64,000 bases of DNA from DATKDP01 sp035546335. GTDB taxonomy: Bacteria > Acidobacteriota > Thermoanaerobaculia > Gp7-AA8. A program made the position numbers and the translations under genes. How positions within the stretch are numbered: the stretch's first letter is position 1; each line of letters starts with the position of its first letter. This document shows positions 24,967-34,538 of this stretch, piece by piece. The notes beneath the pieces were generated by a model. It did no database searches. It saw only the letters and a program-made list of their open reading frames with translations, and had not been told where the DNA came from. Location: the NCBI GenBank assembly GCA_035546335.1, contig DATKDP010000113.1, positions 22,243 through 86,242 of the forward strand, in the 5' to 3' direction.

Positions 24967-26343
24967 TCAGAGCCAATAGTGCAGCGCGAGGGTTGCCAGT
25001 CCGAGGAATGAAAAGAACCCGGCGACGTCGGTGAAGGTCGTCACGAAGATCGACGACGACACGGCCGGATCGAATCCCAGCTCGTCGAGCGCGAGGGGGA
25101 CCATGCCTCCCGCAACGCCGGCGATCACCATGTTGATGATCATCGCGCCGCAGAGAATCAGAGCCAGACGCCAGTCGCCGGTCCAGAGGCCGACGATTCC
25201 TCCGGTCAGGATTCCCATGCCGACGCCGTTGGAGAGTCCGACGATGAGCTCCTTGATGACCGGCCAGAGTCCGCTGCGCCATTCGACCTCTCCGAACGCG
25301 AGTCCGCGGACGAAGACGGTGAGTGTCTGAGTTCCGGCGTTTCCTCCCATGCCCGCGACGATCGGCATGAATGCGGCGAGGACGGCCCAGCGCTCGATCG
25401 TGTCCTCGAAGAGTCGCACCACACTCGCTGCGAGAAAGGCGGTGACGAGGTTGACCATCAACCAGGGAAACCGCATGCGGAACGACGTGAGTGCCGGGCT
25501 GGAGACGCGCTCGCCGACGGCGACTCCGGCGAGATGGAGCAGATCTTCCTCCGCCTCCTCCTGAATGACGTCGATGACGTCGTCCACGGTGACGACGCCG
25601 ACCAGCCGGTTCTGGAGATCGACGACGGGCGCTGAAAGGAGATCGTACTTCGCGACGATCCGCGCAACCTCTTCCTGCGTGGCATCGACGTTCGTGCGAA
25701 TGACGTTCGTGGCCATGATCGAGCCGAGCTTCGCATCGGGATTTGCGAGAATGAGATTCCGAAGCGAGAGGACGCCGACGAGCTGATTCGAGGAATCGAC
25801 CGTGTAGACGTAGAAAAAGGAGTCTTTCCGCGGATACTTCCGGATCGCTTCGATCGCGCTGGCGACCGTGAGATCCTCATCGAGCGCGAGGAACTCGGTG
25901 TTCATGAGCGATCCGGCGGTCTCCTCGTCGCCGACCAGAAGGGACTCGAGCTTCGCACCACGTGATGGATCGAGACGGTCGAGAATGGCCTGCCGGCGCT
26001 CCTCGTCGAGAGCGTCGAGAAGGTCGGCGGCATCGTCGGTGGCCGAGGAACTGCAGACGGCCGCGAGCGTCGCGTCGTCGAGGTCGGCGATGATCTCGAG
26101 CATCTCGTTGGTCCCGAGGTCGAGAAGAACCCGCGCCGCCTTTCCCGCTTCGATCAGAAGACCGAGTATTTTCAGGCGGTCCTGCTCGACCAGCAGCAGC
26201 AACACGGGAGCGAAATCGGCGGGGAGGGTCTTGTCGATGATTCTGCGAAGCTGCGCCATCGCGTTGTGACGCAGCAGCTTCGTCACGACCTGCTGGTAGG
26301 AACGAGCCGATGTCGAAGCGAAGATCTTTGCCGGTCGTTTCAT
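24967..26343 (-). CDS. mgtE: Magnesium transporter MgtE
   Basis: A 458-residue Mg2+ channel of the inner membrane. The N-terminal superhelical domain (about 1-135, LLVEQDRLKILGLLIEAGKA), a pair of CBS domains (about 140-260, e.g. QLVGVLSLRNLILANP and RLVGVVTVDDVIDVI), a plug helix, and five transmembrane helices with the pore signature MPIVAGMGGNAGTQTLTV. The start at MKRPAKIFAS (26343) matches usual family length (about 450); the open frame upstream is not conserved. The N and CBS domains sense cytoplasmic Mg2+ in the family. Divergent from abgT. Confidence 0.95.
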   Translation of the reverse strand: MKRPAKIFASTSARSYQQVVTKLLRHNAMAQLRRIIDKTLPADFAPVLLLLVEQDRLKILGLLIEAGKAARVLLDLGTNEMLEIIADLDDATLAAVCSSSATDDAADLLDALDEERRQAILDRLDPSRGAKLESLLVGDEETAGSLMNTEFLALDEDLTVASAIEAIRKYPRKDSFFYVYTVDSSNQLVGVLSLRNLILANPDAKLGSIMATNVIRTNVDATQEEVARIVAKYDLLSAPVVDLQNRLVGVVTVDDVIDVIQEEAEEDLLHLAGVAVGERVSSPALTSFRMRFPWLMVNLVTAFLAASVVRLFEDTIERWAVLAAFMPIVAGMGGNAGTQTLTVFVRGLAFGEVEWRSGLWPVIKELIVGLSNGVGMGILTGGIVGLWTGDWRLALILCGAMIINMVIAGVAGGMVPLALDELGFDPAVSSSIFVTTFTDVAGFFSFLGLATLALHYWL

Positions 26344-26498
26344 CTCGTTTCTTCGCGCACAGTAAACCACAGCGAAGCCGCGGATGGGAGGAGGATCAGG
26401 ATGACGGAAAGGTTCCACTGCCCTCAGCACAATCGCGCACTCGTTGACACCATCGACATCTGCTAGACTCGCCGCAACAAATTTCCAGCGGAGGAGCA

Positions 26499-28049
26499 AT
26501 GGCGAACGAAGAGAAGAGCCCCGTGGCCGGCTCTGGATGGGTCGACCGCGCACTCAATGCGATCGAGCGCGTCGGAAACAAGCTCCCGGACCCTGCCGCA
26601 CTGTTTCTCATCCTCATGGTGATCGTCTGGATTCTGTCGGCACTGCTCGCGCCTGTCCACTTCTCGGAGATCGACCCGCGAACCGGAGCGGCCATCGAGA
26701 TCAAGAATCAGTTGACCGGGACCTCCATCGCTGCGTTTCTGTCGAACATGGTGACCACGTTCACCAGCTTCCCTCCTCTCGGTGTGGTCCTGGTAGCACT
26801 TCTCGGCGTCGGCGTGGCGGAGCACACCGGCTTCATCAACGCCAGCCTCAAGAAACTGCTCGGCGTCACCGCGCCGAAACTGCTCACACCGATGGTCATC
26901 CTCGTCGGCATCGTGAGCCATACGGCGGTCGACGCCGGCTATGTGCTCGTCATCCCGCTCGGCGGAGTCATCTTCTACGCCGCCGGAAGACATCCGCTCG
27001 CCGGCATTGCTGCAGCATTCGCCGGGGTCTCCGGCGGCTTCAGCGCGAACTTCATCCCCTCGAGCCTCGATCCGCTCCTGTCCGGGCTCACGCAGTCGGC
27101 TGCGCAGATCCTCGATCCGCTGCGTGAGGTGAATCCCCTCTGCAACTGGTTTTTCACCGGGATCTCCTGCATCCTCATCATCGGCCTGGGGTGGTATCTG
27201 ACCGACCGCGTCGTCGAGCCTCGGCTGCGGGGAGTCGAGGTCGATGGAGACATCTCCCAGATCCCTCGGATCGAAGAGCTCGGACCGAAGGAGCTCAGGG
27301 GACTGCATGGCGCGCTCCTGGCGATGTTGATCGGGATCATCATCCTCATCGTGGCAACGGTTCCGGCAGGCTCCGCGATGCGCTCGCCCGAAGGCTCGGT
27401 CACCGCCGCTACCGCACCGCTGATGCGCTCGATCGTGCCGCTGATCTTCCTGCTGTTTCTCATTCCCGGGATCGTCTACGGCTACGTGGCAGGCACGGCG
27501 AAATCGCATCGCGACATCATCAAGGGAATGAGCAACGCGATGGGGACCATGAGCTATTACATCGTCATGGCGTTCTTCGCCGCTCTCTTCATCGCCGCCT
27601 TCGGCCAATCGAACCTCGGAGCGCTCCTGGCGCTCAAAGGCGCAGCGTTCCTCCAGGCGATGGGACTTCCCGGCCAGGTCACTCTCTTCGGAATCATTCT
27701 GCTGACCGCGTTCGTCAACCTGCTGGTCGGCTCCGCCTCGGCGAAATGGGCGCTGCTTGCGCCGATCTTCGTTCCGATGCTCATGCAGCTCGGCCTCTCT
27801 CCCGAACTGACCCAGGCCGCCTATCGCGTCGGCGACTCGACCACGAACATCATCACTCCCCTCATGCCCTACTTCCCCCTCGTGGTCGTCTTCTGCCAGC
27901 GCTACGTACGAAAGACCGGCATCGGCACGCTCGTGTCGATGATGCTCCCCTTCTCGGTGACATTTCTCATCGCCTGGACGATCTTCCTCGTCGCTTACTG
28001 GATGCTCGGTATCCCCCTCGGGCTGCAGGCTCCCTACGTCTACCCCTGA
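26499..28049 (+). CDS. abgT: AbgT-family transporter
   Basis: A 516-residue membrane protein with about ten helices. It begins with the typical DRALNAIERVGNKLPDPAALF and holds the VSHTAVDAGYVLVIPL and SGGFSANFIPSSLDPLLSG motifs as well as the second hairpin SASAKWALLAPIFVPMLM. Family members import p-aminobenzoyl-glutamate or export sulfonamides/PABA using the proton gradient; which applies here is not clear. A GGAGGAG ribosome site precedes ATG 26499. TTGACA at 26444 and TAGACT at 26464 sit before it, but the 14-base spacer makes that promoter doubtful. A palindrome at 28073-28089 follows the stop. Confidence 0.9.
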   Translation: MANEEKSPVAGSGWVDRALNAIERVGNKLPDPAALFLILMVIVWILSALLAPVHFSEIDPRTGAAIEIKNQLTGTSIAAFLSNMVTTFTSFPPLGVVLVALLGVGVAEHTGFINASLKKLLGVTAPKLLTPMVILVGIVSHTAVDAGYVLVIPLGGVIFYAAGRHPLAGIAAAFAGVSGGFSANFIPSSLDPLLSGLTQSAAQILDPLREVNPLCNWFFTGISCILIIGLGWYLTDRVVEPRLRGVEVDGDISQIPRIEELGPKELRGLHGALLAMLIGIIILIVATVPAGSAMRSPEGSVTAATAPLMRSIVPLIFLLFLIPGIVYGYVAGTAKSHRDIIKGMSNAMGTMSYYIVMAFFAALFIAAFGQSNLGALLALKGAAFLQAMGLPGQVTLFGIILLTAFVNLLVGSASAKWALLAPIFVPMLMQLGLSPELTQAAYRVGDSTTNIITPLMPYFPLVVVFCQRYVRKTGIGTLVSMMLPFSVTFLIAWTIFLVAYWMLGIPLGLQAPYVYP

Positions 28050-28187
28050 TCTACGGACCATCCCGGCGTCACGCTCGCCTCAGGCGAGCTGGCGCCGGAG
28101 CCAGCCCGCCAGGTGTGACTGAACTGTGACGCCTGCCGAGCTGTTTCGTGGTAATCCTTGGCTCGACACCCATTCTGGAGAATCATC

Positions 28188-30440
28188 ATGAAGAACTTCA
28201 TCGCCCGAACGTTCGCACTGCTCTCTCTGATCACGATCGCTGCGAGCGTTTCCGTTCGCACGCCTGCGCTGACAGCCGCCGAGCTTCCGGCAAACGTCGA
28301 GAAGGTCGAATCTCTCGGAGGCATCACGCAGTACCGGCTCAAGTCGAACGGAATGCCGATCTATCTGAAGCCGGATCACGCGGCACCGGTGTTCACGTTC
28401 ATGGTCGTCTACCACGTCGGGTCGCGCAATGAGGCGCCGGGGAACACCGGATCGGCGCATCTGCTCGAGCACATGATTTTCAACAAGAGCACCGAGAACT
28501 TCGGTCGCGCAAGGGGACACAAGACGTTCCAGGAGGTCCTCTACGAGGCGGGAGCCGATTTTTCATCGACCAACATGACCACCTGGTACGACCGGATGAA
28601 CGGCTACTCGACGTTGCCATCCGACAAGCTCGAGCTGGCGATGAAGATCGAGGCCGATCGGCTGGCGCGCGGGTTGATCCTCGACGAGGAGCGCCTGTCG
28701 GAGATGTCGGTCGTGCGCAACGAGTACGAGATCGGAGAGAACAATCCGTATCGAGCCCTCTACAACGCCGTGATCGGAACCGCAATCGTGGCGCATCCCT
28801 ACCACTGGTCGACGATCGGCTACCGCTCCGACATCGAAGGGGTGACCACCGAAAAACTGCGAGAGCATTACCGCAACTTCTTTCATCCCGACAATGCGCA
28901 GGCGATTCTCGTCGGCGACTTCGACACGGCTCAGGCCCTCGCCATGTTCGACCGCGAATTCGGCTCGTTTCCGCGATCCGAGAATCCGATACCGAAGGTG
29001 ATCACCGTCGAGCCTCCCCAGCAGGGAGAGCGGCGGACGATCGTCAGACGTCCGGGCAGCATCCGAATCGTCGCTGTCGCCTGGATGCGCCCCCATTCGC
29101 TCCATCCCGATTTCATTCCGATCGAAGTGCTCACCACGGTTCTCGGCGACGGTGTGAGCTCCCGGCTCTACAAGGCTCTCGTCGAAACGAGGCTGGCAAC
29201 CGATGTGAACGCCCTCAATTTCACCCTGCGCGACCCCTTTCCCCTCTACCTCGTAGCGACCGTCGCCGAAGGGAGCGATCACCAGAAAGTCGAAGAGGCG
29301 TTGAAGACCACTGTCAGCGACATCGCCGCGAATGGGATCACCGAAGCCGAGCTGCAGCGGGCAAAAGAGCAGATCGAGGTGTCGGTCATCCGGCGCCGCG
29401 ATGGAACGTATCCCTTCGCCTCCGACCTGGGTGAAGCGGTCGCGTCCGCCGATTGGAAGTGGTTCATCGGCTATGTCGATGCGGTCAGGAACGTGAAGAT
29501 CGAGGACGTACAGCGCGTGGCCGCCACCTACCTCGTTCCCGACGGCGCGACTGTCGGATGGTTCGTCCCTGCCGACGCATCGAAGAAGCCGGCACCATCA
29601 CAGATCGCGGGCGCGGAAAGCCAATCGGCCGATGCGAGGCGAACTGCGCAGCCCGTCATGACGACGAAGCGCGAGCAGGCAGTCTCCAAACGGGCATCGG
29701 GATCGTTCGCATCGCGGACGGTCCGCAAGGTTCTCGAGAATGGACTGATCGTCGATGTCGTGGAGAATCGTGCGGTTCCAACCGTCGCCGTTCGAGGAAT
29801 CGTCTTTGCCGGCGATTCGACGGCTGCGGCAGGCAACGCTGCGGTCCCGAGACTGACGGCGATGATGTTGCAGCGCGGCACGAAGACGAAAACAAAACAG
29901 CAGATGGCCGATCTCATCGAAGGGAGGGGGGCGAATCTCTCCATTGCAACGAACCTCTTCGACGCGCAGATCGCCGCATCAGGCCTGTCGCGCGATCTTC
30001 CGACGATCCTCGAGGTTCTCGCCGACCAGTTGCGCAATCCATCGTTTCCCGAGGAGGAGCTGGTCAAGGCGAAGGGAGAGATGAAGAATGATGTGCTGCG
30101 CGCCGCGGAGAGTACGGGAGAACGGGCGGTCGAGCGGCTCACTCAGCTCGTCTACCCTCCGAATCACCCCTATCGCGCCCACGGCTCCGCAGTGCTGACC
30201 GCAGCGATCGAGGCCGCAACGGTCGAGGATCTCGCCCGGTTTCACGCGCAGAGGTATGGAGCGCAGGCAACGATTCTCGCCATCGTTGGCGATGTGGACG
30301 CTGCCAAGACGATCGCTCTCGTCGAACGGCTTTTCGGCGGCTTTCCGAAAGGCAGCCGGCCGGCGCTCGAGACCGAACGCGCCGTGGTCGCACAGACGGC
30401 GACGAAGGAATCGTTCGAATGCCCGGGAAAGCGAACATGA
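28188..30440 (+). CDS. M16 zinc peptidase (insulinase/pitrilysin family), first frame of a frameshifted gene
   Basis: Exported peptidase with signal MKNFIARTFALLSLITIAAS. The first M16 module has the inverted zinc motif HLLEH (91-95) with the downstream Glu in VVRNEYEIGE. A second module (from about residue 490) lacks HxxEH, as usual for the partner half. The frame ends at TKESFECPGKRT-stop, where homologues continue MPGKANMNLVFGH. That continuation is present in another frame from 30419. So the 751 residues here are the larger part of a protein of about 930 residues. A one-base slip near 30418-30420 (GAATGCCCGGG) would restore it. It may be a sequencing error, a real mutation or split translation. 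Confidence 0.85.
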   Translation: MKNFIARTFALLSLITIAASVSVRTPALTAAELPANVEKVESLGGITQYRLKSNGMPIYLKPDHAAPVFTFMVVYHVGSRNEAPGNTGSAHLLEHMIFNKSTENFGRARGHKTFQEVLYEAGADFSSTNMTTWYDRMNGYSTLPSDKLELAMKIEADRLARGLILDEERLSEMSVVRNEYEIGENNPYRALYNAVIGTAIVAHPYHWSTIGYRSDIEGVTTEKLREHYRNFFHPDNAQAILVGDFDTAQALAMFDREFGSFPRSENPIPKVITVEPPQQGERRTIVRRPGSIRIVAVAWMRPHSLHPDFIPIEVLTTVLGDGVSSRLYKALVETRLATDVNALNFTLRDPFPLYLVATVAEGSDHQKVEEALKTTVSDIAANGITEAELQRAKEQIEVSVIRRRDGTYPFASDLGEAVASADWKWFIGYVDAVRNVKIEDVQRVAATYLVPDGATVGWFVPADASKKPAPSQIAGAESQSADARRTAQPVMTTKREQAVSKRASGSFASRTVRKVLENGLIVDVVENRAVPTVAVRGIVFAGDSTAAAGNAAVPRLTAMMLQRGTKTKTKQQMADLIEGRGANLSIATNLFDAQIAASGLSRDLPTILEVLADQLRNPSFPEEELVKAKGEMKNDVLRAAESTGERAVERLTQLVYPPNHPYRAHGSAVLTAAIEAATVEDLARFHAQRYGAQATILAIVGDVDAAKTIALVERLFGGFPKGSRPALETERAVVAQTATKESFECPGKRT

Positions 30441-30973
30441 ATCTCGTCTTCGGCCACGCCAGCGGGCTCCGGCGGCTCGATCCCGATTACGAAGCAGCAC
30501 TGATCGCCAATGCCGCCCTCGGGCAGACTGCCCTCTCGTCCCGTATCGGAAAGAGAGTCCGGGACACGGAGGGTCTATCCTACAGCCTTGCATCGCGCTT
30601 TCAATTCAGCGACGCGCTCGACGGAGTCTGGCTGGCGAACGTCAATCTCGCTCCCGTCAATCTCGAGCGCGCCATGAGCTCGACACGCGAGGAGATCGAG
30701 AAGTTCCGCCGCGAGGGAGTCACGGAAACGGAGATCGAAGCGCAGAAGAGCTTCTTCGCCGGCAACTATCAGGTCGGGCTCGGCTCGAGCTCCGGCGTCG
30801 CTGCGGCGCTGGTGACGGCGGAGAAATTCGGCTACGGTCCGAAGTATCTCGACGAGTTCCCCTCTCGCATCAGAAAGGTCACGCTCGCCGAGGTGAACGC
30901 CGCGATCGAGAAGCGCTTCCATCCCGACAAGATGTTCGTCGTCGTGGCCGGCGATCTCGAGACCCTTCCGTGA
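30419..30973 (+). CDS. M16 peptidase, C-terminal part in second frame
   Basis: A 184-residue open frame, MPGKANMNLVFGHASGLRRL onward, which is the last third of the second M16 module: LIANAALGQTALSSRIGKRV, RDTEGLSYSLASRF, and the final HPDKMFVVVAGDLE. It overlaps the first frame by 22 bases and begins with ATG exactly at the slip point. If the shift is genuine, it could be translated by re-initiation and associate with the first part, since M16 halves often work as separate subunits. Otherwise it is the end of one disrupted gene. Confidence 0.75.
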   Translation: MPGKANMNLVFGHASGLRRLDPDYEAALIANAALGQTALSSRIGKRVRDTEGLSYSLASRFQFSDALDGVWLANVNLAPVNLERAMSSTREEIEKFRREGVTETEIEAQKSFFAGNYQVGLGSSSGVAAALVTAEKFGYGPKYLDEFPSRIRKVTLAEVNAAIEKRFHPDKMFVVVAGDLETLP

Positions 30974-31304
30974 AGGAGAGCGGGCGTCCCGCGCCCGCCG
31001 TGCCACACCCCGCATGGCCTCGCCGTGCCTCGTGTAGGGACGAAGCATTTGCGCGAGGGCCAGAGCTGAGGGCCTGCGTACCCCGCAACGCAGCGCAATA
31101 GCTTCGTCCGCGTGCTTGCGACGCCCTACCCGGCCTGCGGGGAGAGCGGGCGTCCGGCGCCCGCCCCTGTCATGCCCCGCCTGGCCTAGTCGTGCTCTCG
31201 TAGGGACGAAGCATTTGCGCGAGGGCCAGAGTTGCGGGCTTGCCTACGCCGCAACGCAGCGCGATAGCTTCGTCCGCGTGCTTGCGATGCCCTACCGGCC
31301 TGCG
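30974..31304. repeat. Two tandem copies of the GACGAAGC repeat
   Basis: Direct repeats of about 165 bases (30974-31140 and 31141-31304). Each opens with a GAGCGGGCGTCC hairpin, then carries GACGAAGCATTTGCGCGAGG and, about 45 bases on, GCGCAATAGCTTCGTC or its G variant, which pair as an imperfect stem (GACGAAGC / GCTTCGTC). Copies with further inverted orientation occur at 49973-50239. No coding potential beyond shadows; it looks like a small non-autonomous repeat family. Confidence 0.8.
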
Positions 31305-31353
31305 GCATTGCGCCTCGAGACCGATCGACAACATTGCGGTAAGATAGTCGCGA

Positions 31354-31686
31354 ATGGACGACAACGATTTGAAACGGCTGATCGATAGCGTAGTGGCGGA
31401 TACTCGTCGTCACTTCGAAGTTGTCGCGGAACGCACCGACAAGAAGGTGGAACTCCTCGCCGAAGCGATCGCCGCGCTTGGAGGTGGTTTGCGGCTGGAA
31501 ACTGCTGAGCTGCGGGAGGAGACGCGACGTGGCTTCGCCGAGACACACGCGATGATCAACTGTGCAACGATCGCCCAGAAGGAAGCCCTAGCGATGGGAG
31601 ATGTCGTCTTCGGCACCGGGGTGACTGAGGGTGCTGTGAGAGCTATCCGAAAAGGCTCGCGTGAGGACGAGAGGCGGAACCACTAA
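31354..31686 (+). CDS. Hypothetical coiled-coil protein
   Basis: A 110-residue charged helical protein (MDDNDLKRLIDSVVADTRRH, then EVVAERTDKKVELLAEAIAAL and LREETRRGFAETHAMI) with heptad spacing over residues 15-75. Short proteins of this general make-up are frequent in Acidobacteria and related genomes, usually without a known job. TAAGAT at 31340 may be a -10 box. Its stop overlaps the ATG of the next gene by one base, so the two are coupled. No domain is assigned. Confidence 0.55.
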   Translation: MDDNDLKRLIDSVVADTRRHFEVVAERTDKKVELLAEAIAALGGGLRLETAELREETRRGFAETHAMINCATIAQKEALAMGDVVFGTGVTEGAVRAIRKGSREDERRNH

Positions 31687-31895
31687 TGCCCTTGGTCAAG
31701 TCCGTCTATGTCCGCAGATCCATGTTAGGGGTAGTGATACCGCTTCTTACGATCGTTGCCTACCTCATCATTCGTCCAATCTCCGGAATTACGTCACCTT
31801 ATGCTCTGATTGCGATACGACTTTGCGGGATAACTGCAACGGGCTTTCTCGTCTCAGGACTTCTGGGCTTGGCACTAACCAGACACGGACACTAG
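31686..31895 (+). CDS. Small two-helix membrane protein
   Basis: A 69-residue protein with two hydrophobic helices (about 12-32 and 40-63) separated by SGITSPYA, starting at an ATG that overlaps the previous stop (TAATG). No family is recognised. Together with the coiled-coil protein it forms a two-gene cassette bordered by repeats on both sides (30974-31304 and 31966-32037), which may mean that the pair moved in or is poorly conserved. Confidence 0.5.
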   Translation: MPLVKSVYVRRSMLGVVIPLLTIVAYLIIRPISGITSPYALIAIRLCGITATGFLVSGLLGLALTRHGH

Positions 31896-31965
31896 TCGCC
31901 AGCCTAACGCGTGTGTTTCGAGGACTTGCGGCATCAATCAAGCGGACTGCATGTGAGACGTGTCC

Positions 31966-32037
31966 CCTCACCCCTGACCCCTCTCCCCATGGTCACGTCG
32001 CTGCCTCTGGTAGGGTTGGCTGATGGGGAGAGGGGAA
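31966..32037. repeat. CCCCATGGTCACGT repeat, copy 1
   Basis: CCTCTCCCCATGGTCACGTC and, about 25 bases on, GGGGAGAGGGG form an inverted repeat. A second copy with the same CCCTCTCCCCATGGTCACGT lies at 37753-37807. Confidence 0.7.
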
Positions 32038-32069
32038 CGATCATCGCAAGAACGCCTGACCCTCGCGAC

Positions 32070-34289
32070 TCACTCCGCGCCGCCGGCCCGGAGGTGGGCC
32101 AGGACGAGCCGGATTTCGTCGTACGAGACGCTCTCGCCGAGTCTGTCTCTGATCGGCTTCAGCCTTTCCACACCTTCTTTCGTTGCGGCGCCGGCGATTG
32201 CCGCGTAGCGGTCGTCCGGAATCCAGCGCGAGATCGACGAGGGCCGCTCCTCCTCGATGTACTGTGAGAGATATTCGACGACCGTGCTGCGCGCTCGTCC
32301 CGTCGTCTCCATGACTCCATCGATCGAAACACCTCGCCGGAATGCCGCGCGCGCCGTGTCTCTCTCCGGCGAGGGGCGTCGCGGTCCTCGGAACCGCACT
32401 GCCGGCGGCGAAGGGAGCGCACAGTCGCGCGTGAGGCCCGCCGTTGAGCAGTGCTGATCGAGCAGATCGAGAATCTCCGTGCCAAACTCGTCGAGCTTCG
32501 TCAGTCCGATGCCGTAGAGCTGCCGCATTCCTTCGAAGGTCGAGGGACGCGCAGTGGCGAGCTGCCGCAGCGTCGCGTCGCTGAAGATGACGAACGGCGC
32601 GGCACCTCGAGCATCCGCCGTCTCCTTTCTCCATTGCCTCAGGACCTCGAACAGATCGCGATCGACGCCGTCCCAGGTACGCCCGGCGGTCACCGCCGCT
32701 TCCCCTGTCGAGCGGAAGAGCTTCACGTCCGTTGCGCCACGAAAAATCTGCCTGCCCAACGCCGTCAGGCGGATGACAGGATAGAGACCCTCCTCCTGCT
32801 GGAGCAGCCCGGCACCGACGAGCTGTCCGATCCATGCAGTGATCTCCTCTCTGGCGTGTGCCGAGAGAATTCCGTAGGTCGACAGCGTATCGTGGCCTCG
32901 CCGCCGAATCCTCTCCAGCCGCTCTCCCCGAAGCACCGACGCGATGTCGTTGCCGCCGAACGGATCGCGCAGCCGGACGATGCAGGAGAGGATCTTCTGT
33001 GCAATCACCAGAGAGTCGGGAAGGACCTCACGATCGCCGAGGCAGACGTCGCATGCCCTGCAGCCCGGGCTCTCGAGATTCTGACCGAAATGCTCGACCA
33101 GGGCGCGATGACGGCAGACGGATCGCGTGCAATAAAGGTCGATCTCCTGCAAGTGCCGCAGCGCGACCTCGAGCTGCTCCTCGCTCATCCGCTCGCTCGA
33201 GCCCTGCTCCAGAATCTTCCTCCAGGTCGTGGCATCCGATCGCCCGTACAAGAGAACACACTCCGCATCGAGACCATCCCGGCCGGCGCGACCTGCTTCC
33301 TGCTGGTAGTGCTCGAGCGATTTCGGCATGCCGGCGTGCAGCACGAACCGGACGTTCGAGCGGTCGATCCCCATCCCGAAGGCGACGGTCGCGACGACGA
33401 TCTGGCAGCGCTCCGTCGTGAAGGCTTCCTGGGCCTCCTTCCGCTCCTCGATCGGCAGCCCGGCATGGTAGGGAACGGCGTCGTGGCCTCGCTCCCGAAG
33501 CGCAGCGGTGATCTCGTCGACGTCGCGCCGGCGGATGCAGTAGATGATTCCCCCTTCTCCACGATGGCGCGCGATCACCTCCTCGATCTGTTCGAGCTCT
33601 CTGCGGCGGCGCGGCACGACCCGATACGTCAGGTTCGGTCGATCGAAGTCTCCGACCAGGACGACCGGCTCGCGGAGTGCGAGCTGCTCGATGATGTCGC
33701 TTCGGACCTTCGTCGTCGCCGTCGCGGTGTACGCGTGAATCGAGGCGCCGGGGAAGAGCCGCCGCAGATCGCGCAACTGGCGGTACTCGGGCCGAAAATC
33801 GTGCCCCCAGTGGCTGATGCAGTGCGCCTCGTCGATGGCGAACGCGTCGACTCCGACGCTCGCCAGCAAGCGTCTGAATGAAGCGGCAGCGACTCGCTCC
33901 GGAGAGACGAACAGGAGCTTCGTTCTCCCCTCGGCTACGTCCGATTCCACGTCTCTCTGGCTTCGTGCATCGAGAGAGCTGTTGAGCTGCCCGGCGGGCA
34001 CTCCTGAGGCGATGAGGCCGTCGACCTGATCCTTCATCAACGAGATCAGCGGCGAGACCACGACGGTGAGTCCGTCGCCGAGGAGCGCGGGGGCCTGGTA
34101 ACAGAGGGACTTGCCACCGCCGGTCGGGAGTACCACCAGCGAGTCGCGTGCGTCGAGAACGGCCAGCATCGCCTCTCGCTGCAACGGAAGCAACGTCGAG
34201 AATCCCCAGTACTGAGAGACGATCGCGGCGAGGCGATCATTTTTTTCTTCTGAAGCTGTCGCGGAGTTGTCGCCGCATTCGTACTTCAT
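32070..34289 (-). CDS. recQ: ATP-dependent DNA helicase RecQ
   Basis: A 739-residue 3'-5' helicase for recombination and replication repair. Walker A LPTGGGKSLCYQ (about 54-65), the DEAH box AIDEAHCISHWGHDFRPEY, the motif V-VI region with FGMGIDRSNVRFVLH and QEAGRAGRDG, the zinc-binding RecQ C-terminal region with C-x-x-x-C-x-x-C-type cysteines (CRACDVC), a winged helix, an HRDC domain (LRQLATARPSTFEGMRQL), and a C-terminal helix-turn-helix (GVSIDGVMETTGRARSTVVE). The start at ATG 34289 follows GGAGG with a 7-base space; upstream in-frame ATGs are less well placed. The gap to 34538 shows no gene. Confidence 0.95.
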   Translation of the reverse strand: MKYECGDNSATASEEKNDRLAAIVSQYWGFSTLLPLQREAMLAVLDARDSLVVLPTGGGKSLCYQAPALLGDGLTVVVSPLISLMKDQVDGLIASGVPAGQLNSSLDARSQRDVESDVAEGRTKLLFVSPERVAAASFRRLLASVGVDAFAIDEAHCISHWGHDFRPEYRQLRDLRRLFPGASIHAYTATATTKVRSDIIEQLALREPVVLVGDFDRPNLTYRVVPRRRRELEQIEEVIARHRGEGGIIYCIRRRDVDEITAALRERGHDAVPYHAGLPIEERKEAQEAFTTERCQIVVATVAFGMGIDRSNVRFVLHAGMPKSLEHYQQEAGRAGRDGLDAECVLLYGRSDATTWRKILEQGSSERMSEEQLEVALRHLQEIDLYCTRSVCRHRALVEHFGQNLESPGCRACDVCLGDREVLPDSLVIAQKILSCIVRLRDPFGGNDIASVLRGERLERIRRRGHDTLSTYGILSAHAREEITAWIGQLVGAGLLQQEEGLYPVIRLTALGRQIFRGATDVKLFRSTGEAAVTAGRTWDGVDRDLFEVLRQWRKETADARGAAPFVIFSDATLRQLATARPSTFEGMRQLYGIGLTKLDEFGTEILDLLDQHCSTAGLTRDCALPSPPAVRFRGPRRPSPERDTARAAFRRGVSIDGVMETTGRARSTVVEYLSQYIEEERPSSISRWIPDDRYAAIAGAATKEGVERLKPIRDRLGESVSYDEIRLVLAHLRAGGAE

Positions 34290-34538
34290 GTCCATTCCTC
34301 CATTCTTATCCATCTGCGGTGCCGCGGACGTGAAAACCCCACCGCGGGCATAGGCTCGTGAGCGTAGTCGCAGGAAGACAGGAGGGACTGACGACAGCCA
34401 GTCAGCGTGGGAAGGCAATCATACCTCGGCTCGGCGGGGATGCAAGCGAGCCGCCGGGGACTTCTCTGCCGAGACCAGAGCCCTGCGCCACCACCACCGC
34501 TCGGACGCAAGCCGCCGCGTGCCGAGGCTGTGAACGAA

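Noticed and set aside
26444..26469. TTGACA and TAGACT as the abgT promoter
   Set aside because: The spacer is only 14 bases, too short for sigma70.
26463..28061. A 532-residue minus-strand frame opposite abgT
   Set aside because: Antisense to a transporter with clear membrane helices; made nearly wholly of charged residues.
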